Of a stretch of 32,979 bases of DNA, positions 14,936 through 22,341 are shown piece by piece. This DNA is from Lachnospiraceae bacterium (lineage in GTDB: Bacteria; Bacillota; Clostridia; Lachnospirales; Lachnospiraceae), in contig JAFZMO010000159.1 in assembly GCA_017551165.1 (NCBI GenBank), positions 1 through 32,979 of the forward strand, given 5' to 3'. Position 1 is the stretch's first letter; each line of letters begins with the position of its first letter. The notes beneath the pieces are model-generated. The model saw only the letters and a list, made by a program, of their open reading frames with translations. It ran no database searches and was not told the origin of the DNA. The translations under genes and the position numbers were made by a program.

Positions 14936-14965
14936 AGTATATCACATTTATTTTGCATAGTTCAA
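14936..14965 (-). promoter_or_regulatory. Promoter of pilT
   Basis: On the minus strand TTGAAC (14965-14960) and TATACT (14941-14936) are 18 bp apart. Transcription would start near 14929 and give a leader of about 89 nt. Confidence 0.72.
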
Positions 14966-15042
14966 ACCTTACGAAAAATATAGACATAACAATTGCTAAT
15001 CATAATCATAAGTACAACTTAACAAAGAGACGAAATAGTACA

Positions 15043-15071
15043 TTGACAAATGAATTTTCCAATGGTACCAT
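15043..15071 (+). promoter_or_regulatory. Promoter of the marR-ABC exporter operon
   Basis: TTGACA (15043-15048) and TACCAT (15066-15071) are 17 bp apart. The operator palindromes begin at the last base of the -10. Confidence 0.85.
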
Positions 15072-15097
15072 TAACGCGTTAACTGTTAATGCGTTAA
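15071..15097 (+). promoter_or_regulatory. Tandem MarR operator
   Basis: A perfect 12-bp palindrome TTAACGCGTTAA (15071-15082) is followed after 3 bp by the near copy TTAATGCGTTAA (15086-15097). The outer halves also form one large inverted repeat (ATTAACGC...GCGTTAAT). It covers the transcription start, as expected for autorepression by the MarR protein encoded at 15121. Confidence 0.82.
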
Positions 15098-15120
15098 TAT
15101 TTCAGAGAAAGGGGTAGAAA

Positions 15121-15591
15121 ATGGAGCTGGAGAAGTCCGGAATCGATCGTTTTAACATCGTCATGTCGTTCCTTCGGACGGATCGTTTTCACCGCTGTGC
15201 GGCGGAGTCGCAGGTGAAGAAACTGGGGATCCATCGGAGTCAGCACATGATGCTGATGCACCTTGCGCGCTGCACGGAGCCGCCGAACCAAGCGGAGCTT
15301 GCGAAGGCGTTCGAGATCAGCCCCGCGGCCGTTACGGTTACACTGCAGAAGCTTGAGAAGGCGGGCTTTGTGACACGGACATCGGTGGAGGGCAACAACC
15401 GGGCGAAGAACATCGCCATCACCCCGGCGGGCATGGACATCGTGCGCAAGTCGTGGGAGCTGTACAAGGCGCTTGACGAGGCGATGCTGGCGGGACTCAC
15501 CGAGGAGGATCTGGAACATTTTGCGAGTGTCCTTGCGAGAATGCAGGACAACCTGCGCAAGTACAGCCCTGAGGTCGCGACGCTCGAATAG
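15121..15591 (+). CDS. MarR-family transcriptional repressor
   Basis: The protein has 156 residues, typical for MarR. A winged helix spans about 40-105: QHMMLMHLARCTEPPNQAEL leads into the recognition helix region (ISPAAVTVTLQKLEKAGFV), and the wing is around TSVEGNNRAKNIAIT. N- and C-terminal helices should form the dimer interface and ligand pocket. It precedes the two exporter subunits and almost certainly represses this operon through the tandem palindrome at its start site until a drug or metabolite binds. The ribosome site is AAAGGGG. The inducing ligand cannot be read from sequence. Confidence 0.92.
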   Translation: MELEKSGIDRFNIVMSFLRTDRFHRCAAESQVKKLGIHRSQHMMLMHLARCTEPPNQAELAKAFEISPAAVTVTLQKLEKAGFVTRTSVEGNNRAKNIAITPAGMDIVRKSWELYKALDEAMLAGLTEEDLEHFASVLARMQDNLRKYSPEVATLE

Positions 15592-15622
15592 AAGAAACCA
15601 AAGGAAAGGAAATATACATCAC

Positions 15623-17398
15623 ATGCAACCAATGAATTGGTACAAGTACATTAAGCCGTATGCGGCGTACTTCATCCTCGGACCGTTGTGCATGATCGTG
15701 GAGGTCATCGGCGAAGTCGTCATGCCGAGACTCCTTGCGGTCGTGATCAACAATGCGAACGAGGGAACGCTGAAGACCGGCACAAGCCTCGGGATCATGG
15801 CACTTATGATCCTGACGGCACTGATCATGATGGCCGGAGGCATCGGCGGCGCTTACTTTGCGTCGAAGGCGTCGGTCAGCTTCGCTGCGGATCTCCGTGC
15901 GGACGGATACCGCCGGATCCAGCAGTATTCATTTGCCAATATTGACAAATTCTCGACGGGCTCGCTCGTGACGCGTCTCACGAACGATGTCACGCAGGTG
16001 CAGAATTTCGTCGCGATGTCTCTCCGCATGGCGCTCCGCGCGCCCGGCATGATGATCGCCGCACTCGTGATGGCGATCATGCTCAATCCGCCGTTGTCGG
16101 TAGTCTTCGCGGTGTCGATCCCCACGATGCTGATCGCGGTGGGCGGCATCATCCGCACCGGTTTCCCGCGCTTCGGACGCGTGCAGAAGAAGGTGGACGG
16201 CCTGAACTCGACGGTTCAGGAAAATGTCACCAACGTCCGCGTTGTGAAGAGCTTCGTCCGCGAGGATTTTGAGATCGAGAAGTTCCGTGATGCCAACGCC
16301 AACTTGAAGCAGGCCGGCATCTCCGCAGCGAAGGTCATGATCTTCATGTCCCCCGTTATGACGCTGTTCATGAACGGCACGATCATCGCGGTCATCCTGA
16401 TCGGCGGCCCGATGGTTCTCGACCACGGTATGAAGATCGGTGATCTGTCCGCATTCCTCACGTACGTTACCCAGATCCTTTCGTCGCTTGTCATGGTGAC
16501 GTTCCTGTTGATGTTCTCCTCGAGGGCGCTCGCATCCGCGAAGCGTATCAGCGAGATCATGGACGAACCGCTGGATCTGACGGACGACGATGCACAGTGC
16601 AAGGACTTGCAGGTTGAGCGCGGTGACATCACGTTTAAGAACGTATCCTTCCGCTACTACAAGAACAGCGAGGAGAAGGTACTCAACAATATCAACTTAG
16701 ATATCAAGGCAGGTTCGACGGTCGGCATCATCGGTTCCACGGGCTGCGGCAAGACGACGCTCGTGTCGATGATCCCGAGACTGTACGACTGCGACGAGGG
16801 CGAGGTGCTCGTGGACGGCGTGAACGTGCGCGACTACTCGCTGTACAACCTCCGCGAGGGTGTTTCGATGGTCCTGCAGAAGAACACGCTGTTCTCCGGC
16901 ACGGTCACCGAGAACCTGCAGTGGGGTGATGAGAACGCCTCCGACGAGGAGATCCGCCGCATGGCCGAGTACGCGCAGGCCGACAAGTTCGTGTCCGCGT
17001 TCAAGGACGGCTACGACTCGATCATCGAGCAGGGCGGCGCGAATGTCTCCGGCGGTCAGAAGCAGCGTCTGTGTATCGCACGCGCGCTTCTCAAGAAGCC
17101 GAAGATCCTGATCCTCGACGACTCGACGAGCGCCGTGGATACGGCGACCGAGGCGCAGATAAGGAAGGCATTTTCCGAGAAGGCCAACGAGGGCGAGGCG
17201 ACCGATCCGTACACCGCCAACCTTCGCGCGGCGACCAAGCTGATCATCGCACAGCGCATCAGCTCCGTGCAGGATGCCGACACGATCATCGTCATGGACG
17301 ACGGCGTGATCACCGGTATCGGAACGCACGACGAGCTCCTTAAGAACAACGTCGAGTATCGTGAGATCTACGAGTCTCAGACGGGAAAGGGGGCTTGA
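15623..17398 (+). CDS. Heterodimeric ABC exporter, subunit with degenerate catalytic site
   Basis: The protein has 591 residues. ATG 15623 is chosen as the first start after the AGGAAAGGA site (15602-15610); the frame stays open upstream inside marR but has no start signal there. Six membrane helices (about 15-310) are followed by a nucleotide-binding domain: Walker A GSTGCGKTT (371-379), signature VSGGQKQR, and Walker B ILILDDSTSAVD. The usual catalytic glutamate is replaced by aspartate (D500), as in TM287 and BmrC, where this site binds ATP but hydrolyses it poorly. An insertion follows the D-loop (NEGEATDPYTANLR). It must pair with the product of the next gene, 4 nt downstream, to export drugs or lipids. 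Confidence 0.92.
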   Translation: MQPMNWYKYIKPYAAYFILGPLCMIVEVIGEVVMPRLLAVVINNANEGTLKTGTSLGIMALMILTALIMMAGGIGGAYFASKASVSFAADLRADGYRRIQQYSFANIDKFSTGSLVTRLTNDVTQVQNFVAMSLRMALRAPGMMIAALVMAIMLNPPLSVVFAVSIPTMLIAVGGIIRTGFPRFGRVQKKVDGLNSTVQENVTNVRVVKSFVREDFEIEKFRDANANLKQAGISAAKVMIFMSPVMTLFMNGTIIAVILIGGPMVLDHGMKIGDLSAFLTYVTQILSSLVMVTFLLMFSSRALASAKRISEIMDEPLDLTDDDAQCKDLQVERGDITFKNVSFRYYKNSEEKVLNNINLDIKAGSTVGIIGSTGCGKTTLVSMIPRLYDCDEGEVLVDGVNVRDYSLYNLREGVSMVLQKNTLFSGTVTENLQWGDENASDEEIRRMAEYAQADKFVSAFKDGYDSIIEQGGANVSGGQKQRLCIARALLKKPKILILDDSTSAVDTATEAQIRKAFSEKANEGEATDPYTANLRAATKLIIAQRISSVQDADTIIVMDDGVITGIGTHDELLKNNVEYREIYESQTGKGA

Positions 17399-17402
17399 GC
17401 AG

Positions 17403-19346
17403 ATGGCAAGATCATTGGAACAACTGCAGCAGCAGTACAACAGTATAGCTAAGAAAAATGCGTTCAAGCAGCGTCCGCAGGGCGGTCCGAGAGGCCGCGG
17501 CATGATGGGCGGTAAGCCGAAGAGCGCAAAGAAAACGATCGCGAGACTGCTCACGTACATGCACGGCTTCCGGCTTCGCTTCGCGCTCGTGCTCGCATGT
17601 ATGCTCCTTACGACCGTGACCAGCCTGATCGGAGGATATCTTCTCGCCCCGATCATCAACAAGCTCACGAGCGTTGTCACCCCGGACAAGAAGCTGAACC
17701 CCTCCGTGTTTGAGAAGATCGCGGACCGCGTGATCACCAAGCTCGCAGGTGAGTTCTTCCCGGGCGGCGAGACCATGAAATACGTTCTGATGGCGCTGAT
17801 CCTTCTCGGCTCCATCTACTGCATCGGCGTCATCACGACGTACGTGCAGGCGAGATTGATGCTCTCAATCTCCCAGGGTATGATCGAGCGCATCCGCAAC
17901 GATTTGTTTGCAAAGCTTCAGAAGCTTCCCGTGCGCTTCTTTGACTCCCGCCAGACCGGTGAGATCATGTCGCGCTTTACCAACGATATCGACAACATCG
18001 ATGTCATGATCAACAACTCGTTCACCCAGATCGTCTCCGGTGCGGTAACGCTGGTCGGTACGTTCATCTTCATGGTGACGACGAGCTGGATCCTGACGCT
18101 TGTGACGGTGGCGTTCATCCCCGTGCTTCTGTTCGGCGGTTTCACCATCGGCAAGCTGAGCCGCAAATACTACGCTGCACAGCAGAGCGCCCTCGGTGCC
18201 GTGAACGGCTACATCGAGGAGACGGTCACCGGCCAGAAGGTCGTCAAGGTGTTCAACCACGAGGAGTGCTGTGTCGAAGAATTTTCCGCACTCAACGACG
18301 ACATGCGCGACAAGCAGTTCAAGGCGCAGTTCTGGGGCGGCGTGACCGGCCCGATCATGGGCAACACCTCGCAGATCTCGTACGCGGTGACGGTCGGCGT
18401 CGGCGGTATCCTGCTGATCTTCGGCAAGATCACGGTCGGCGGTCTGACGGTGTTCGCGCAGTACTCGAGACAGTTCGCGATGCCCATCAACATGCTCTCG
18501 CAGCAGATGGCGACGTTCTTCTCGGCACTGGCGGGTGCTGAGCGCGTGTTCGAGGTCATGGACGAGGTTCCCGAGGCTCCGGACGCAGCGGACGCGGATC
18601 CGATGGACAACATGAAGGGCCACGTTGTCATGGAGCATGTGACGTTTGGCTACAACCCGGACAAGACGGTCCTCAAGGACATCAACCTCTACGCGAAGCC
18701 CGGACAGAAGATCGCCTTCGTCGGTTCGACCGGCGCGGGCAAGACGACCATCACGAACCTTCTGAACCGCTTCTACGACATCGACGAGGGCACGATCACG
18801 ATTGACGGCGTCAATGTCAAGGATATCCAGAGAGACGTGCTCCGCAGAAACATCGCCATGGTGCTTCAGGACACGCACCTCTTCTCCGGCACGGTTATGG
18901 AAAATATCCGCTACGGCCGTTTGGACGCGACCGACGACGAAGTCATCGCGGCGGCCAAGACCGCTTCCGCACACAGCTTCATCATGCGTCTCTCGGACGG
19001 CTACCAGACGCAGCTTGACGGCGATGGCGCGAACCTCTCGCAGGGCCAGCGCCAGCTTCTCAACATCGCCCGAGCGGCGCTGTCGAAGGCACCGATCCTC
19101 GTTCTCGACGAGGCGACGAGCTCGGTCGACACGCGTACCGAGCGTCACATCGAGCACGGTATGGACCGCCTGATGAAGGACCGCACGACATTTGTCATCG
19201 CACATCGACTCTCGACCGTCCGCAACGCGAACGCCATCATGGTGCTCGAGCACGGCGAGATCATCGAGCGCGGCGACCACGACGATCTGCTTGCGCAGAA
19301 GGGCCGCTACTACGAGCTCTACACCGGCGTGAAGGAACTGGATTGA
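17403..19346 (+). CDS. Heterodimeric ABC exporter, catalytically competent subunit
   Basis: The protein has 647 residues. ATG 17403 has AAAGGGGG directly upstream and lies 4 nt after the previous stop. A basic, Gln/Gly-rich N-terminal extension (1-45, with RPQGGPRGRG) precedes six membrane helices. The ATPase domain has Walker A GSTGAGKTT and the intact catalytic E570 in VLDEATSSVD. Its signature is the altered LSQGQ. In TM288-like partners this altered signature faces the degenerate site of the other subunit, so the two genes divide one active and one inactive site as the family predicts. An insertion of about 50 residues between helices 1 and 2 (SVVTPDKKLNPSVFEKIADR and onward) probably lies outside the membrane. 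Substrate unknown. Confidence 0.92.
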   Translation: MARSLEQLQQQYNSIAKKNAFKQRPQGGPRGRGMMGGKPKSAKKTIARLLTYMHGFRLRFALVLACMLLTTVTSLIGGYLLAPIINKLTSVVTPDKKLNPSVFEKIADRVITKLAGEFFPGGETMKYVLMALILLGSIYCIGVITTYVQARLMLSISQGMIERIRNDLFAKLQKLPVRFFDSRQTGEIMSRFTNDIDNIDVMINNSFTQIVSGAVTLVGTFIFMVTTSWILTLVTVAFIPVLLFGGFTIGKLSRKYYAAQQSALGAVNGYIEETVTGQKVVKVFNHEECCVEEFSALNDDMRDKQFKAQFWGGVTGPIMGNTSQISYAVTVGVGGILLIFGKITVGGLTVFAQYSRQFAMPINMLSQQMATFFSALAGAERVFEVMDEVPEAPDAADADPMDNMKGHVVMEHVTFGYNPDKTVLKDINLYAKPGQKIAFVGSTGAGKTTITNLLNRFYDIDEGTITIDGVNVKDIQRDVLRRNIAMVLQDTHLFSGTVMENIRYGRLDATDDEVIAAAKTASAHSFIMRLSDGYQTQLDGDGANLSQGQRQLLNIARAALSKAPILVLDEATSSVDTRTERHIEHGMDRLMKDRTTFVIAHRLSTVRNANAIMVLEHGEIIERGDHDDLLAQKGRYYELYTGVKELD

Positions 19347-19359
19347 TAAGACTTACTAG

Positions 19360-19392
19360 GGAGCTGCCCCGGACCGGGGCGGCTCCTTTTTT
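19360..19392 (+). terminator. Terminator of the exporter operon
   Basis: GGAGC-T-GCCCC (19360-19370) pairs with GGGGC-G-GCTCC (19376-19386) through 11 pairs including one G-U, with a 5-nt loop and six T. Confidence 0.92.
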
Positions 19393-19421
19393 GTGCCCCG
19401 CGGGAGAAAAGAAGCAACCTC

Positions 19422-19450
19422 TTAACAGATTTTCCGAAATGGTGTATAAT
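19422..19450 (+). promoter_or_regulatory. Promoter of the gene at 19520
   Basis: TTAACA (19422-19427) and a perfect TATAAT (19445-19450) are 17 bp apart. Confidence 0.85.
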
Positions 19451-19519
19451 GATAGGACAAGGTCGGAGCCGTGGGGGCTCCTCAGCGTCAAAAACCAGAG
19501 AAAAGAATGGGGGATAAGT

Positions 19520-20353
19520 ATGGACAAGGAAAAGAAAAGCAAGGGGTTTCTGATCGCAGTGTTGATCGCGGTCGTAGCATCCTTCGCGGTGATCCTGGTG
19601 ATCAGCAAACTGGTTGACCGCAATCACGATCGCATGGAAGAGGAGAAGAAAAACAAGAAGATCGAGGACCTGACGGTCAAGAGCTTGGACGGAAAGGTGA
19701 CGCTCTCATTTTCCCATTGTGTGTATGAGGGAGATGCGATGAAGAGCGGTGAACTGGTCGAAGGATATCAGTACAAGAACGCGTCGTGCGATTCCGCGGA
19801 GTCCTTCTATGCAAACGTGATCGCTGCCAGCCCGAACTTCTACGGGGTGTTCCAAAGAGAAGGCGTGTTCGTCACGGCGGCCGAGATTACGACGTCGTCC
19901 ACGGGAGGTGGCCTGTTCTTCAAAGACAACCACTGCTTTGACATGTCGTTCGGCGATACGTCCAAGGTTAACTACGAGAAGTATTTAGTGGAACTCGGCG
20001 AGCTCTGCATGTGTGTGAAATTGCCGGACGGGGTCAAGGCATACCTGCCGTTCCCGGTCGACGGTCATCACAGAAGGGATCTCTCCGCATGGGAGACGAC
20101 CGCGGTCAATTACGGGGAGATGATCGGGCCCAACCGGTTCGTAAACATGGTGCAGTTCTACGGAGGAATGGATGCATCGCACTGCTTCATCGACGAGGAG
20201 GGTGAGACGATCTACGCGAAGCTCTCCTGCACCGGCGACCATACGACGGACTACGTTGCGAAGATCGTTTCTATGGAAAATGGCGTTGCGATCTCGTTTG
20301 GCACGACCGCCGAGGTACAGGCGAAGTTCGAGAACGCCTTCGCCGGCAAATAA
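19520..20353 (+). CDS. Membrane-anchored extracytoplasmic protein, unknown function
   Basis: The protein has 277 residues. ATG 19520 follows GGGGGAT and the promoter at 19422-19450; an earlier in-frame start would lie inside the terminator. Residues 1-9 are basic, 10-28 form one membrane helix (FLIAVLIAVVASFAVILVI), and a charged linker (32-50) leads to an outside domain of about 225 residues with five cysteines. I do not recognise the domain. It alternates short predicted strands with aromatic residues and looks like a soluble beta-rich fold. It stands alone between the exporter terminator and the PspC promoter. Confidence 0.75.
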   Translation: MDKEKKSKGFLIAVLIAVVASFAVILVISKLVDRNHDRMEEEKKNKKIEDLTVKSLDGKVTLSFSHCVYEGDAMKSGELVEGYQYKNASCDSAESFYANVIAASPNFYGVFQREGVFVTAAEITTSSTGGGLFFKDNHCFDMSFGDTSKVNYEKYLVELGELCMCVKLPDGVKAYLPFPVDGHHRRDLSAWETTAVNYGEMIGPNRFVNMVQFYGGMDASHCFIDEEGETIYAKLSCTGDHTTDYVAKIVSMENGVAISFGTTAEVQAKFENAFAGK

Positions 20354-20359
20354 GACCTC

Positions 20360-20388
20360 TTGACACCGTCTTTAGGTTGTGGTAGTAT
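20360..20388 (+). promoter_or_regulatory. Promoter of the first PspC gene
   Basis: TTGACA (20360-20365) and TAGTAT (20383-20388) are 17 bp apart. The -10 lies inside the palindrome at 20377-20396. Confidence 0.82.
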
Positions 20389-20396
20389 TACCACAA
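20377..20396 (+). promoter_or_regulatory. Perfect 20-bp palindromic operator over the PspC -10 box
   Basis: TTGTGGTA-GTAT-TACCACAA has perfect 8-bp arms around a 4-bp centre that overlaps the -10. A repressor dimer bound here would block the promoter. The spacing is compatible with a GntR- or TetR-like protein; the binder is not identifiable in this window. Confidence 0.72.
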
Positions 20397-20473
20397 ACGT
20401 AAACAACATTTACCGACGAAAATGCACCAGCCGTGGGGGCGGTGCCGGCAGGTCGGTGATCAAGGAGGATTTT

Positions 20474-21061
20474 ATGGAAAAGAAATTGTACAGAAGCAGA
20501 ACCGATTCCGTGTTCTGCGGCGTTTGCGGCGGTATGGCGCGATACCTGGGGATCGACTCGAGTGTGATGCGTGTCGTCACCGTGATCCTGTTCTTCATGG
20601 GAACCGTGGGATTCTGGATGTACGTCGTGCTTGCGATCATCATCCCGAAGGAACCTTACGCGGGCTTCCTGGATCAGTATAACGTAGTGGACAGCAACGG
20701 CAACTATCCCGGCGGCTATGACGCGCGGGACATGAACGGTTATCCGAACGGCAACTACGGCGGAGCGCCGTACGGCAACTACCCGAACGGCTATCCGAAC
20801 CCGAACGGTTTCACGAACCAAAACGGCTATCCGAGCTCGAATGGCTATCCGAATCAGGGCTATCCGAACGGCTACCCGAATGGTTTCGGAGCACCTTACG
20901 GAAACTACCCGAACGGGTATCCGAATCCGAACGGTTTCTACGGCGTTGCTCCGGTGAACGGCGTGAACGATCCTTACCAGGTGCCTGTTGAGCCCGTAGC
21001 GCCGATGGAGCCTGAAGTTCCGGTTGAGCCCGCATCGGAGAAGTCCGACGATTTAATTTAA
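20474..21061 (+). CDS. PspC-domain envelope-stress protein with Asn/Gly/Tyr/Pro repeat tail
   Basis: The protein has 195 residues. ATG 20474 follows AAGGAGG. Residues 3-60 are a PspC domain (LYRSRTDSVFCGVCGGMARYLGIDSSVMRV and a membrane helix at about 36-58). PspC proteins sit in the membrane and respond to envelope stress. The tail is unusual: residues 77-165 are built of NGYPN-type units, with the 17-residue block GAPYGNYPNGYPNPNGF present twice (97-113 and 139-155). The two copies differ at third codon positions, so the duplication is old or selected. An acidic Pro/Val/Glu segment ends the protein. The tail is low-complexity and may be disordered or mediate assembly (inference). Confidence 0.87.
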   Translation: MEKKLYRSRTDSVFCGVCGGMARYLGIDSSVMRVVTVILFFMGTVGFWMYVVLAIIIPKEPYAGFLDQYNVVDSNGNYPGGYDARDMNGYPNGNYGGAPYGNYPNGYPNPNGFTNQNGYPSSNGYPNQGYPNGYPNGFGAPYGNYPNGYPNPNGFYGVAPVNGVNDPYQVPVEPVAPMEPEVPVEPASEKSDDLI

Positions 21062-21172
21062 TTCTAATCTTTCTTAAAAGACGCCTTCATCTTGACATGG
21101 TACTCTGAGAATGTCCAAAGGGACAGAGAACAAACAGAGAAAAAATTAACATATCAAGAAGGAGTGCATACC

Positions 21173-21367
21173 ATGCGTAAACTTTACAAATCAAGAAATG
21201 ACAGAAAGATCTGCGGCGTTTGCGGAGGCATCGCTGAGTACCTCGGAGTTGATTCCTTTGTTGTCCGTCTGATCACGGTGCTTCTCGTGGCATTTGCCGG
21301 AATGAGCGTTTGGATCTACGTGATCGCAGCTCTTCTGATGAGCACGGAGCCTTTATTTTACAATTAA
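21173..21367 (+). CDS. Small PspC-domain protein
   Basis: The protein has 64 residues. ATG 21173 follows AGAAGGAG with an 8-nt gap. It consists only of the PspC domain: KLYKSRNDRKICGVCGGIAEYLGVD and a membrane helix (about 34-56, RLITVLLVAFAGMSVWIYVIAAL). It is clearly a paralogue of the previous protein without the repeat tail, and probably arose by tandem duplication. TTGACA at 21092-21097 may mark a separate promoter, but no good -10 follows. The pair could form mixed membrane complexes during envelope stress (inference). Confidence 0.9.
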   Translation: MRKLYKSRNDRKICGVCGGIAEYLGVDSFVVRLITVLLVAFAGMSVWIYVIAALLMSTEPLFYN

Positions 21368-21404
21368 CGAATGAATGATACCTGAAGGGGGTTCAGGGTG
21401 AATG

Positions 21405-21436
21405 GCCGGACAGTCTTAGGACTTGCCCGGCTTTTC
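21405..21436 (+). terminator. Terminator after the small PspC gene
   Basis: GCCGG (21405-21409) pairs with CCGGC (21427-21431), an inner AGTC/GACT helix closes on TTAG, and TTTT follows. A second hairpin CCTGAA...TTCAGG (21381-21397) lies just before it. Confidence 0.7.
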
Positions 21437-21445
21437 GTTTGGGAG

Positions 21446-21451
21446 TATACT
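21446..21451 (+). promoter_or_regulatory. Possible -10 of the TPR gene
   Basis: TATACT at 21446-21451 has TTGCCC (21423-21428) 17 bp upstream, within the terminator stem. This is a tentative promoter. Confidence 0.45.
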
Positions 21452-21481
21452 GTCTGTAATAAGGGTTGAGGAGGTAGAGCG

Positions 21482-22240
21482 ATGGGCGCGATAGCAATGG
21501 ACCGTGTGATGGAGAAACTGGATCGGCTGTATGCCGCCGATGATACCGCGGGTGCGAAGAGGCACCTGCTGTACTGGATGGAGGAGGCGAAGCTGGCGGG
21601 CGATGAGCGAGCGCAGCTGACGATCGGCAACGAGCTGATGGGCCTGTGCCGGATGGCCGGAGAGGGCGACGCGTCGGTGCGCTACGCGGAGGCTACGGCG
21701 GCGCTCGTGCGGAAGCTCGGTTTGGAAAATACGGCGACCGCCGCGACCGTGTGCGTGAACTGCGGCACGGTGTACACCGCTGTCGGCCGCACGGAGGACG
21801 CGCTTGCGCAGTACCGCATGGCGGAGGACCTCTACGCGCGGTTGCTCGACCCCGTCGACGAGAGGGTGGGGAGCCTCTATAACAACATGGCCGCCTGCCT
21901 GACGAAGCTGGAGCAGTACCGCGACGCGATGGAGTCGTACAGCAAGGCACTGTCGATCATGCGGCAGATCCCCGGCTCCGAGCCGGAGATCGCGATCACG
22001 CTTCTAAATATCGCCGACCTGCTTCGCGACGCGTACGGCCTCGCAGACGCCTGCGAGCGCATCGATGACTGCACGCAGCACGCGCACGATCTGCTGGAGA
22101 CCGAGGGGCTTGTCCGGGACGGCCGGTACGCGCAGGCCTGCGCCAAATGCGCCCCCGTCTTCGAGTACTACGGCTGGTTCGTGTATGCGAAGGAGCTTCG
22201 CAAACGCGCCGCGGACATCTACTCGCGCGCGAAGGGGTGA
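21482..22240 (+). CDS. Tetratricopeptide-repeat protein
   Basis: The protein has 252 residues. ATG 21482 follows GAGGAGG. It is entirely helical, with TPR-like units from about residue 25 to 190; the clearest are TVCVNCGTVYTAVGRTEDAL with AQYRMAEDLYARLL, and SLYNNMAACLTKLEQYRDAM with ESYSKALSIM. There is no signal peptide or membrane segment, so it is a cytoplasmic protein-binding scaffold. It lies 101 bp upstream of a DUF4037 nucleotidyltransferase-like protein. A TPR protein next to DUF4037 suggests that the two act together, but I know of no demonstrated function. Confidence 0.82.
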   Translation: MGAIAMDRVMEKLDRLYAADDTAGAKRHLLYWMEEAKLAGDERAQLTIGNELMGLCRMAGEGDASVRYAEATAALVRKLGLENTATAATVCVNCGTVYTAVGRTEDALAQYRMAEDLYARLLDPVDERVGSLYNNMAACLTKLEQYRDAMESYSKALSIMRQIPGSEPEIAITLLNIADLLRDAYGLADACERIDDCTQHAHDLLETEGLVRDGRYAQACAKCAPVFEYYGWFVYAKELRKRAADIYSRAKG

Positions 22241-22341
22241 GACTTCGGGCAGGATGCTTCCCGCCGGAGAGCGGCTTGAAAAGAGGATCTGTCGGAAAAT
22301 GAGGACAGAAATCCGATCAATGAGATGAGGACACTACCGAA

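Noticed and set aside
20760-20940. CRISPR-like or minisatellite repeat array
   Set aside because: The repeats are in frame, vary at third codon positions and encode the NGYPN tail of the PspC protein.
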